Assembly: GCA_944325475.1 (NCBI GenBank) | Contig: CALVAF010000183.1 | Coordinates: forward strand, 1-21,486 | Reading direction: 5' to 3' | Length of the DNA: 21,486 bases | Source of the DNA: an uncultured Helicobacter sp. | GTDB lineage: Bacteria; Campylobacterota; Campylobacteria; Campylobacterales; Helicobacteraceae | Shown: piece after piece, positions 15,670 through 21,486 of the stretch | Layout of the letters: the number at the start of each line of letters is the position of its first letter | Numbering within the stretch: the stretch's first letter is position 1 | Program-made: the position numbers and the translations under genes | Notes under the pieces: model-generated | The model's database searches: none | What the model was told of the DNA's origin: nothing | The model's input: only the letters and a program-made list of their open reading frames with translations

Positions 15670-15762
15670 TCAAAAAATTGGATTCCCCACGCCATACATC
15701 ATAAACAAAACCATAAAAGCCGCAAATAATGCTAAAATAATGGGCGCAAATTTTGCCATCAT
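15670..15762 (-). CDS. Candidate 30-residue single-span membrane protein
   Basis: A small minus-strand reading frame starting ATG ATG, with TTAAAGG four bases upstream, encodes MMAKFAPIILALFAAFMVLF plus MMYGVGNPIF. About residues 5-24 form one membrane helix, with a lone Lys at the N-terminal side. It is divergent from rarA. The clean ribosome binding site and the wholly hydrophobic core make it more convincing than the other short frames in this relic region. No family is recognised; small respiratory-complex or toxin-type peptides look like this, but nothing ties it to either. Confidence 0.4.
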   Translation of the reverse strand: MMAKFAPIILALFAAFMVLFMMYGVGNPIF

Positions 15763-15782
15763 CAAACCTTTAAAGAAAATAA

Positions 15783-16964
15783 ATGAAAGACTTAGCATAC
15801 AATAAAAGACCTAAAAATTTTCAACAATTCTTCGGACAAAAGCATATTTTTGGTGAAAATGCCCCCTTTATGCAGCTACTAAAAAGCGGTGCAATTCCCC
15901 ATAGCTTCTTTTTTGGACCACCCGGAAGTGGCAAGACGACTGCAGCAATTCTCATTGCAGGCGAGCTTGGCTATCCCTTTTATAGCCTCAATGCCACGAG
16001 CTTCAAAAGCGAGGATTTACGCAATGTCCTAAAGCAACACCAAAACACTCTGCAAAAACCTCTTATTTTTATCGATGAAGTCCATAGGCTAAACAAAGCC
16101 CAGCAAGAGCTACTTTTGCCGATTATGGAAAATCACCAAGCCCTAATTCTAGGGGCTTCCACAGAAAATCCTTTTTTTGCCCTCACAAATGCCATTCGCT
16201 CACGATCGTTTGTCTTTGAGTTTCACCCCTTAAGCAAAGAAGATTTGACTGAAATCCTACAAGAATACTCTCTTGATGATTCTACTAAAGAATTTTTAAT
16301 CCACACAAGCGGGGGTGATGCAAGGGCGATGCTAAATTTGCTTGATTGCGCCCTAAGCACACAAAAACCCCTAACTTTAGAGCTTCTAAAATCCTTCCAT
16401 CCCCATTGGCTAAACAGCACTGCAAGCGATTCAGACACACATTATAATCTTACTTCAGCAATGATAAAAAGTATTCGAGGAAGTGATGAAAACGCCGCTA
16501 TTTACTACCTTGCAAGGCTTATTGAAAGCGGGGAAAATCCCGAATTTATCGCAAGACGCCTTGTAATACTGGCTAGTGAAGATATCGGAAATGCCAACCC
16601 AAATGCTCTAAATCTCGCCAACTCTACCCTCCAAAGTGTTGCTAAAATCGGCTATCCAGAAGCGAGAATCATTCTTAGCCAATGTGTGATTTATCTCTGT
16701 GCTTCGCCCAAATCTAATGCTTCCTACAAAGCCATTAACGTCGCTTTAGAATATGTACGTGCCAATCCCAATGAGCCAATTCCCAAGCATATCCAGCAAT
16801 TCCACAAAGACTATCTGTATCCTCATGACTTTGGGGGTTGGGTAGCACAAGAATACCTGCCCAAAAAGCTAAAATTCGTAAAATGGCAGCCCAAGGGGTT
16901 TGAAAAAACTCTCAAAGAATGGCTAGATAAAATACGCAAAATTAAAAGTGAGGAATCAAAATAG
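15783..16964 (+). CDS. rarA: Replication-associated recombination protein A (AAA+ ATPase)
   Basis: RarA/MgsA clamp-loader-like AAA+ ATPase acting at stalled replication forks, with ties to SSB (also in this window). GPPGSGKT (45-52) is Walker A, LIFIDEVHR (94-102) Walker B, GASTENPFF (124-132) sensor 1, and Arg residues in AIRSRSF form the arginine finger region. The C-terminal tetramerisation domain includes RLVILASEDIGNANPNAL and YPEARIILSQ. At 393 residues it is slightly shorter than E. coli RarA. The start ATG has only a weak AAAGA upstream, but the N-terminus (PKNFQQFFGQKHI) matches the family. Confidence 0.95.
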   Translation: MKDLAYNKRPKNFQQFFGQKHIFGENAPFMQLLKSGAIPHSFFFGPPGSGKTTAAILIAGELGYPFYSLNATSFKSEDLRNVLKQHQNTLQKPLIFIDEVHRLNKAQQELLLPIMENHQALILGASTENPFFALTNAIRSRSFVFEFHPLSKEDLTEILQEYSLDDSTKEFLIHTSGGDARAMLNLLDCALSTQKPLTLELLKSFHPHWLNSTASDSDTHYNLTSAMIKSIRGSDENAAIYYLARLIESGENPEFIARRLVILASEDIGNANPNALNLANSTLQSVAKIGYPEARIILSQCVIYLCASPKSNASYKAINVALEYVRANPNEPIPKHIQQFHKDYLYPHDFGGWVAQEYLPKKLKFVKWQPKGFEKTLKEWLDKIRKIKSEESK

Positions 16965-17019
16965 GGGTTTAACACAAAAAATAAGCAGAATCAAAAAGCA
17001 AAATTTAAAACTACAATCC

Positions 17020-17054
17020 GAAGAATCAAAGCCCAAAATCAAGCCTGATTCTTC
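17020..17054. terminator. Possible bidirectional terminator between rarA and ferredoxin
   Basis: GAAGAATC (17020-17027) pairs perfectly with GATTCTTC (17047-17054) around a 19-base loop. On plus, a T6 run (17062-17067) follows shortly. It lies between two convergent genes; the large loop makes it only moderately convincing. Confidence 0.45.
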
Positions 17055-17084
17055 TCAATTCTTTTTTAAGAAAAGCCAAAAGAC

Positions 17085-17369
17085 TTATTCCACCACCGGT
17101 GTGTGAGCGGTTCTTTTATCCTCTCCAATGTCGTCTCGGTAAGGTTGAGGATCCACCACAGCATCCCAAACAATGCAACCTTCCGTTGGACAAGCAGAAG
17201 CACAAGCGGGCTCATCATTATGCCCAACGCACTCTACACATTTATCATTATAAACAAAGTAGCAGCCATCATCATTTGGGTTATCATCATCATCTACGAT
17301 TGCTTCTACCGGACATTCATCAATACAGGCACCACAAGCGATACAAATATCAGTAATCTTAACAGACAT
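17085..17369 (-). CDS. 2[4Fe-4S] ferredoxin, Allochromatium type (FdxA-like)
   Basis: Cytosolic low-potential electron carrier; in Helicobacter a similar ferredoxin (FdxA) serves pyruvate and 2-oxoglutarate oxidoreductases. Cys9, Cys12, Cys15 and Cys19 (CIACGACIDECP) and Cys44, Cys47, Cys56 and Cys60 (CVECVGHNDEPACASACP) bind two clusters; the eight-residue spacing after Cys47 and the C-terminal extension are diagnostic of the Alvin type. Cys36 and Cys65 are extra. Residues 24-34 are a very acidic Asp-rich loop, suited to docking on basic partners. AAGGAGATA before the ATG is a strong ribosome binding site. It appears monocistronic. Confidence 0.94.
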   Translation of the reverse strand: MSVKITDICIACGACIDECPVEAIVDDDDNPNDDGCYFVYNDKCVECVGHNDEPACASACPTEGCIVWDAVVDPQPYRDDIGEDKRTAHTPVVE

Positions 17370-17734
17370 ATTATCTCCTTAATTTTAAAATTAGACCCCA
17401 AGTATATAAAAAAGCTACTAAAACGAATCTTTAAAAATCTCTCCTTCAAGATTTTTACCTCAAAAAAATTATTTTGTATTGTTGTCAAATAATTTGCTTT
17501 TAGGTAATTGTGCTGCTTTATGATTGCAAAACTTTCTAATGAAAAATCCACAACAAAAATTCTTTAATTCTGCAATTTATTTAGAATCTCAAAAACATAA
17601 ATGTGTAGCGCTTGCTATTTTGCTTTTGTTCTTTACTGCATAGATTGCAAAAACCACCCAAACAAGACAATAAAATAAGAATAATTGCTAAAATCTATGC
17701 TATAATCTGCATATTTCAATTCAAAAGGATTATC
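17370..17734. other. Intergenic region, divergent ferredoxin / yceI
   Basis: No gene is supported. It holds the leader of the ferredoxin gene, with an AATTTTAAAATT palindrome (17381-17392) next to the ribosome binding site and a TATATA-like box near 17402-17407 on the minus strand, and the yceI promoter at its right end. The short frames present lack ribosome binding sites. Confidence 0.5.
17701..17706 (+). promoter_or_regulatory. -10 box of yceI
   Basis: Perfect TATAAT preceded by TATGC, 28 bases upstream of the ATG; AAAAGGA (17723-17729) is the ribosome binding site. The same spacing and layout are seen for folD and the catalase-like gene. Confidence 0.65.
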
Positions 17735-18277
17735 ATGAAAAAATTTCTGTCTATCTCCGCTTTTGTTGCCTTCTTGGGCTGCCCTCTTTTAGCACAGCCT
17801 TACATGCTTGATACAAACAATTCCAAGGTGGATTTTCAAATCTCCCACTTAAAGCTTAACAAAGTCGATGGGAAATTTAGTAAATTTAGTGCCAATATCG
17901 ACTATGACACAGCATCAAAATCTCTCAAAATTCTAGAGGGTAGTGTCGAGATTGCATCTGTGGATACAGCTAACACCAAGCGTGATGAACATCTCAAAGA
18001 CACAGATATTTTTGATTCCAAAAAATACCCGACTATGAATTTCAAGATGACAAAGTTTGAATCAGGCAAGATTTATGGGGATTTGACAATCAAAGGCACC
18101 ACCAAGCCTATCATGCTTGAGAGCACAGAAACTCTAAATGGGGAAACCCTACAAATCCAAGCTAATGCGACTATCAAGCGTTCGGATTTTGGCGTTGTGT
18201 GGGAATCTAATCTCAAAGATAGCCTTGTGGGCGATGAAGTAAAAATCCTCCTCACACTAATTGCAAACCCACAATAG
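17735..18277 (+). CDS. YceI-family periplasmic lipid-binding protein (HP1286-like)
   Basis: Lipocalin-like beta-barrel protein that carries an isoprenoid or fatty-amide ligand in the periplasm; the H. pylori relative HP1286 is secreted, as I recall. I start at ATG 17735 (AAAAGGA 5 bases upstream) because it puts a signal peptide (residues 1-20, ending PLLAQ) first; the longer frame from 17612 would bury it and span the promoter. Family features are SKVDFQISHL (26-35), the KRDEHLKDTDIFDSKKYPTM block (about 84-103), the GDLTIKGTTKPI strand and DFGVVWESNL. At 180 residues it is usual length. Confidence 0.92.
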   Translation: MKKFLSISAFVAFLGCPLLAQPYMLDTNNSKVDFQISHLKLNKVDGKFSKFSANIDYDTASKSLKILEGSVEIASVDTANTKRDEHLKDTDIFDSKKYPTMNFKMTKFESGKIYGDLTIKGTTKPIMLESTETLNGETLQIQANATIKRSDFGVVWESNLKDSLVGDEVKILLTLIANPQ

Positions 18278-18644
18278 ACTTTGACTTAAGTTTTTTTGAG
18301 GAATTCTAAGTTTTTGGGTTTTAAACAAAGATATAAAGGAAACCTTTATACTTTATATCTTTGCTTTGTGTAATCACAAAACTTCCCACTCCATTATGCA
18401 AGCAAAGCATTCCATACCTTAGAATCACCCTTGATTCTGCAATCCTAATCATTACAAAAATTGCAGGCTTCGTGGCAATCCTCAATTAATTGCCTTTCTC
18501 TACGTCCACAAAAGCTTATTGTAACTTTATTGCTTACTCCATTATTTTAAAGGCATAGATTACTTCAGCTCAAAGGCTTTGCAATAATATAGCTGGAGAA
18601 TATTTGTTTGCTTTTATTCTATCACTGCATAATTAAAAGTGTTT
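18278..18644. other. Intergenic region between yceI and gmhB (convergent)
   Basis: No gene is supported. It contains the nested hairpin at 18326-18363 and, around 18449-18483, a stretch (GCAGGCTTCGTGGCAATCC) resembling the dispersed 'CATTGCGAGC...GTGGCAATCC' repeats known from several bacteria. Short minus-strand frames are interrupted and lack starts. Confidence 0.5.
18326..18363. terminator. Nested hairpin after yceI, likely bidirectional terminator
   Basis: CAAAGATATAAAG (18326-18338) is perfectly complementary to CTTTATATCTTTG (18351-18363), loop 12. Inside it, TATAAAGG and CCTTTATA form a competing 8-pair hairpin with loop AAA. It lies 48 bases after the yceI stop. Confidence 0.55.
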
Positions 18645-19205
18645 TTATGCCTTTAGTAATTCCCAAGCTTCTTTAAGATTGGAGACCCTATGCGTCGCAT
18701 GCGGAGCTGGATTTTCCCCCACCAAAATCCGCGTTTGCACCCCTGCTTCAAGCCCTGCTATCATATCTGTGTCCTTATCCCCCAAAATATAGCTATCATA
18801 CTCCGACAAATCTAGTCCAAAATCCGCACAAGCCTGCAGTAGCATTTTGGGCTTTGGCTTACGACAAGGGCAATTTTCCTCTTTAGTATGCACACAAAAA
18901 TAAATCCCATCAAAAGCAATATTTTTAGGGACAAATCCACTTTGACGCAAAGGGATAGTGAGGCAAGAAATGATGCAATTCTGCATAAAAGCGCTTAAAA
19001 TTTCAAAATCTTTTTGTGTGAAAATTCCACGATTAATGCCAGATTGATTCGTCACCACAAAGCACAAAGAATCCTGCTTTTTTAATTCCAAAAAAAGATC
19101 CATAAAAAAAGGTGCAAAATAAAATTTCTCAATCTCATAGCTATAAGGGGCATCCTCTAGATTTACCACCTCATCCCTATCAAAAAACACAACTTTTCGC
19201 TTCAT
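18645..19205 (-). CDS. gmhB: D-glycero-beta-D-manno-heptose-1,7-bisphosphate 7-phosphatase
   Basis: HAD-family cytosolic phosphatase in ADP-heptose synthesis for the lipooligosaccharide core; ADP-heptose and its bisphosphate precursor are also host ALPK1-axis signals. Asp9 is the nucleophile and Asp11 the acid/base in FFDRDEVVN; TNQSG (52-56) is motif II; Cys104, His106, Cys112 and Cys114 (FCVH...CPCRKPKP) form the structural zinc site diagnostic of GmhB; LGDKDTDMIAG (141-151) is motif III. The usual glycine after Asp11 (DRDG) is Glu here. At 186 residues it is full length. It overlaps the upstream transporter gene by four bases; gmhA and hldE are not in the window. Confidence 0.92.
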   Translation of the reverse strand: MKRKVVFFDRDEVVNLEDAPYSYEIEKFYFAPFFMDLFLELKKQDSLCFVVTNQSGINRGIFTQKDFEILSAFMQNCIISCLTIPLRQSGFVPKNIAFDGIYFCVHTKEENCPCRKPKPKMLLQACADFGLDLSEYDSYILGDKDTDMIAGLEAGVQTRILVGENPAPHATHRVSNLKEAWELLKA

Positions 19206-19762
19206 CGTAGCACTCCTAGAAATTTTTGCAGTCGAATTGCAAAGAGGTAGAAAAACGGAGCGTTCAAAAGCCCAAGCAAAAACTTAATCAAATAATCCCC
19301 AAGCACCAGCATTAGCACATTATGCCATGGCATAACAAACAAAAAGGCGATATGGAAGAATATCATCGTATCAATCAGCTGCGAAATGGCGGTGCTACCG
19401 ACAGTTCTTAGCCACCAAAGCTTAGGGAATTTGGACTTCAGATAATAAAACACATAAACATCGGCTTGTTGCGCGAAGAAAAAAGCACTGACACTTGCAA
19501 GAGCGATTCTAAATTCTGCTAAAAACATCGAAGGGATAAACGCACAAAAAATACCGATTCTAACAACCTTTAGCACCTCATCTTTATAGTAACGTTCTGC
19601 TAAAATATCTGCTAATAAAAAGGTAAAGGGATAAATTATCGCACCATAAGTGAAAAAATCATTCACATGGAATTGCACAAGATAGTTTGAAGCTGCAATC
19701 AATGCAGTAAAAATTACCACCGATACTGACACAACCACAGAAGACATTGCTTTTTTAGACAT
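19202..19762 (-). CDS. Queuosine precursor transporter (YhhQ/DUF165, VUT family)
   Basis: Inner-membrane ECF-like transporter that takes up preQ0/preQ1 for queuosine in tRNA. I start at ATG 19762 (186 residues, MSKKAMSS): GGAG lies 8 bases upstream, while the frame from 19804 has no ribosome binding site. YPFTFLLADILAERY (44-58), AQQADVYVFYYLK (97-109) and RTVGSTAISQLIDTMIFF (119-136) are the family blocks, spread over about six hydrophobic segments. Gene coupling with gmhB (ATGA overlap) does not match a pathway and is probably just operon sharing. Confidence 0.9.
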   Translation of the reverse strand: MSKKAMSSVVVSVSVVIFTALIAASNYLVQFHVNDFFTYGAIIYPFTFLLADILAERYYKDEVLKVVRIGIFCAFIPSMFLAEFRIALASVSAFFFAQQADVYVFYYLKSKFPKLWWLRTVGSTAISQLIDTMIFFHIAFLFVMPWHNVLMLVLGDYLIKFLLGLLNAPFFYLFAIRLQKFLGVLR

Positions 19763-20218
19763 TTGATAAACTCCAAAAATTGTAATCAAAGATTGAAATC
19801 TCACAAAAACTGCTGAAAATCGCTAAACATTTTTATCACAAATTCACATTTTTAAAAATCAAAAGAGGCTTAAAATAGCAAGTCAAACTCAAAAAACCAA
19901 TCAAAATCCACACTAAAAAACCCAACCAAAACACAAAAAGCCGCACTTAACGCCAAATTTTCTAGCCAAGAATTCTTAAAAATCTACCTTTGTGACACCT
20001 TCCAAACATGCTTAAGCATAATTCTCAAAAAAAATTGAATCTGGCATAAGATAATTCAAGCCTTATAAAAAGCCTAAACTCCTCATTATAAAAGCCTTTT
20101 ACAAAAATCCTTAAGATTCCAAATCAATAAAAACCTCACAAAATCCCACAAAACTTAATCTATTTGCGCTTAATGAGGTATTCTAAGCAAGGATTCCCAA
20201 GTGGAATCCAATAGCAAA
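19763..20218. other. Intergenic region between rpsR and the transporter gene
   Basis: No gene is supported. A short minus-strand frame without a start (reading LENLALSAAFCVLVGFF, about 19880-19980) is hydrophobic but has no ribosome binding site. A TATAAT on minus (20090-20085) could start a ~320-base leader of the transporter-gmhB operon. Direct repeats TTATAAAA(A)GCC lie at 20063-20074 and 20086-20096, and the rpsR terminator is at its right end. Confidence 0.45.
20191..20209 (-). terminator. Terminator of the rpsF-ssb-rpsR operon
   Basis: GGATTCC (20191-20197) and GGAATCC (20203-20209) form a perfect 7-pair stem with a 5-base loop, 9 bases beyond the rpsR stop. The following minus-strand bases (TTGCTTAG) are only weakly T-rich. 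Confidence 0.65.
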
Positions 20219-20476
20219 TTAGATTTTAAAAGGATTTTCAACCACTCTTTTCCTATCAACAATGTAAGGGATAAGCGCCATTTGTCTTGCTCTTTTGATA
20301 GCAACCTCTACACGTTCTTGCCACTTTTTAGAGTTCCCTGTCAAGCGGCGTGGCATAATCTTATAACGCTCTGATAAAGAATGCTTTAGCATCTCAATGT
20401 CTTTATAGTCGATAAACTCAATCTTTGATTCAGTGTATCTGCAATATCTTTTGGAATATCTTTTTTTTTCTGCCAT
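20219..20476 (-). CDS. rpsR: 30S ribosomal protein bS18
   Basis: Small-subunit protein that pairs with bS6 on the platform. At 85 residues it is complete: YCRYTESKIEFIDYKDIEML leads into the conserved core, and LSERYKIMPRRLTGNSKKWQ is the signature. AAGGATAAAAT precedes the ATG, 10 bases after ssb. An A9 run covers codons 3-6. Last gene of the operon, followed by a hairpin terminator. Confidence 0.98.
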   Translation of the reverse strand: MAEKKRYSKRYCRYTESKIEFIDYKDIEMLKHSLSERYKIMPRRLTGNSKKWQERVEVAIKRARQMALIPYIVDRKRVVENPFKI

Positions 20477-20486
20477 ATTTTATCCT

Positions 20487-21038
20487 TTAAAATGGTATTT
20501 CATCATCATTAATGTCAATCACTGGAAGGTCTGGCTCTTTTTGTAGTTTTTGTGCTTGCGGTGTGGGTTTGGAATGAGATTCTTGCCCATAGCCACTAGA
20601 GTATCCATTACTAGAATGCCTATCATTGGCATATTCGCTGTTAGAATACCCACCACCATATGCATCATCATTATAAGCCGCTCCTCCATAATTGCCACTT
20701 TCATTAGAGTTTTGCCTCTGTCCTAGCATTTGCATGCTCTCTGCTGTGATAGAATGCCTACTTCGCTTCGCACCTGTATTATCCACCCAGCTCTCTAGCA
20801 CCAAACGCCCTTCAATCAAAACCTGCGACCCCTTCTTAAGGTATTGATTTGCCACTTCAGCCGTCCTACCAAAGAGATTTACATCGATATAGCAAACTTC
20901 CTCTGCTTGCGTGCCATCTTGCTTTTTATAGCGGCGGTTTGTTGCCAAACCAAGTCTTGCTAATGCCGCACCACTTGGCAGATAACGCAACTCCACATCA
21001 CGCGTAAGGTTTCCAACTAAAATGACTTTATTAAACAT
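20487..21038 (-). CDS. ssb: Single-stranded DNA-binding protein
   Basis: Tetrameric OB-fold protein coating ssDNA in replication and repair. Residues 1-108 are the OB domain (MFNKVILVGNLTRDVELRYL, YIDVNLFGRTAEVANQYLKK, GSQVLIEGRL). Residues ~110-170 are a flexible Gly/Tyr/Ser/Asn linker, and the C-terminal tip DDEIPF is the partner-docking motif, used by proteins such as RarA, also encoded here. At 183 residues it is typical. AAGGAG stands before the ATG, and the gene lies between rpsF and rpsR as usual. Confidence 0.98.
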   Translation of the reverse strand: MFNKVILVGNLTRDVELRYLPSGAALARLGLATNRRYKKQDGTQAEEVCYIDVNLFGRTAEVANQYLKKGSQVLIEGRLVLESWVDNTGAKRSRHSITAESMQMLGQRQNSNESGNYGGAAYNDDAYGGGYSNSEYANDRHSSNGYSSGYGQESHSKPTPQAQKLQKEPDLPVIDINDDEIPF

Positions 21039-21047
21039 TGCAACTCC

Positions 21048-21485
21048 TTAAGATTCTTGAGTGCCTTTCTCGTCTTTTACCTCTTCTTTGTGGGCTACTT
21101 CTTTTGATTCTTTAGCCCCTTTAGCTTCTTTTTCTTCGCTCACCTCTTTTAGCAGGGTTGCCTTTTTATTATGAATCGCCCTATCTACGAGAGTCTCCCA
21201 CGCTTTTTGCTCTTTTTTACTCTCATATTTAATCACAATAAAACGCAAAATGTCCTCATTGATTCGGTACAAACGCTCTAATTCTAAAACCAGCTTTGGT
21301 TCTGCTTTAAAATAAATCACAAAATAATATCCACGTTTGTTTTTCTTGATTTCATAGGCAAGGTTACGCATTCCCATATCCAATGTCGCACTAATCTCGC
21401 CACCATTGTTTAGAATTGCTGCCTTATAAAAATCGATTTTTTGCGTGATTTCTTCTTGTGTCAAAGTGGGTTTTACCACAAACAT
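21048..21485 (-). CDS. rpsF: 30S ribosomal protein bS6
   Basis: Ribosome platform protein binding bS18. The ATG at 21485 lies one base inside the window edge, so the coding region looks complete but its ribosome binding site and promoter are outside. The core includes GGEISATLDMGMRNLAYEIK, GYYFVIYFKAEP and ELERLYRINEDILRFIVIK. At 145 residues it is longer than E. coli mature forms because of a Lys/Glu-rich tail from about residue 110. First gene of rpsF-ssb-rpsR. Confidence 0.96.
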   Translation of the reverse strand: MFVVKPTLTQEEITQKIDFYKAAILNNGGEISATLDMGMRNLAYEIKKNKRGYYFVIYFKAEPKLVLELERLYRINEDILRFIVIKYESKKEQKAWETLVDRAIHNKKATLLKEVSEEKEAKGAKESKEVAHKEEVKDEKGTQES

Positions 21486-21486
21486 A

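Larger units (their letters stand above)
14467..15782. other. 1.3-kb gene-poor relic region
   Basis: No frame longer than about 65 codons is open, but protein-like fragments occur on the minus strand: EALANLQNAGGHLES (about 14935-14985), SIAEANLKNAQTEI (about 14860-14910), LSKLEYDFARA (about 14795-14830), a hydrophobic FVFLLVWVLFFVILLACSVC piece (about 15150-15220) and MNLSNAMAKNLKPSFSVEFA (15319-15417). I do not recognise them; the Ala/Glu/Gln-rich helix and the single hydrophobic piece would suit a decayed phage or conjugative element, but this is a guess. It also holds a G-quadruplex-type motif, an inverted repeat cluster and a possible small gene, listed separately. Confidence 0.6.

Noticed and set aside
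15631..15729. Plus-strand 32-codon frame MRATLNQEEESKK...
   Set aside because: Its ribosome binding site spacing is long, the composition is not protein-like, and it overlaps the better minus-strand small frame.
17306..17551. Minus-strand 81-codon frame overlapping the ferredoxin gene
   Set aside because: AT-rich, ends inside the ferredoxin gene in another frame, and has no domain features.
17612..17734. N-terminal extension of YceI
   Set aside because: It would cover the TATAAT and ribosome binding site and bury the signal peptide.
1..21486. CRISPR array, insertion sequence, toxin-antitoxin or restriction system
   Set aside because: No regularly spaced repeats, transposase, methylase or nuclease motifs were seen on either strand.
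1..21486. Frequent GATTC/AGAATC words as a special repeat
   Set aside because: They fall in and out of genes without spacing or context and look like general word bias in Helicobacter; I could not count enrichment.

Overview
The window reads as chromosomal DNA of a low-GC Campylobacterota bacterium, most likely an enterohepatic-type Helicobacter. The reasons are the folD-lepB-M50 protease-rpiB-small coiled-coil protein-apt order, the accD-rlmH-dksA-membrane protein order, the rpsF-ssb-rpsR operon, an mdaB-type quinone reductase relic, an HP1286-like YceI protein and a periplasmic catalase-like protein. The synteny statements rest on my memory of H. pylori and C. jejuni; no search was run.

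Layout. 1-1600 (minus): 5' part of an MHS-family MFS transporter, a multiply frameshifted mdaB-like pseudogene, and a LOG/TIGR00730 protein. 1736-4416 (minus): an autotransporter whose open frame has lost its last barrel strands to a one-base frameshift and which carries a G7 tract. 4595-4951 (minus): a small cytochrome c. 5038-8739 (plus): a tight housekeeping operon folD-lepB-M50 protease-rpiB-coiled-coil protein-apt. 8843-9823 (plus): exported catalase-related peroxidase, convergent with an orphan ZnuA-like zinc-binding protein (9884-10726, minus). 10792-10868: tRNA-Arg(UCG). 10892-13607 (minus): accD-rlmH-dksA-membrane protein operon. 13696-14466 (plus): mnmD-like tRNA methyltransferase.

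14467-15782 holds no intact gene of normal size. It looks like a relic region with minus-strand coding fragments, a G-quadruplex-compatible motif, a three-copy inverted repeat and one candidate 30-residue membrane protein. Then come rarA (plus), a 2[4Fe-4S] ferredoxin (minus), yceI (plus), a gmhB-queuosine precursor transporter pair (minus) and the rpsR-ssb-rpsF operon (minus) at the right edge.

How the genes relate: most are core functions (one-carbon metabolism, protein export, pentose phosphate and purine salvage, fatty acid synthesis, tRNA and rRNA modification, replication restart, ribosome). The accessory and surface parts are the autotransporter, mdaB relic, ZnuA-like protein and relic region. 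I see no convincing new defence or biosynthetic system. The most useful observations are the decayed genes, the possible phase variation of the autotransporter, the candidate small membrane protein and the structured intergenic repeats.
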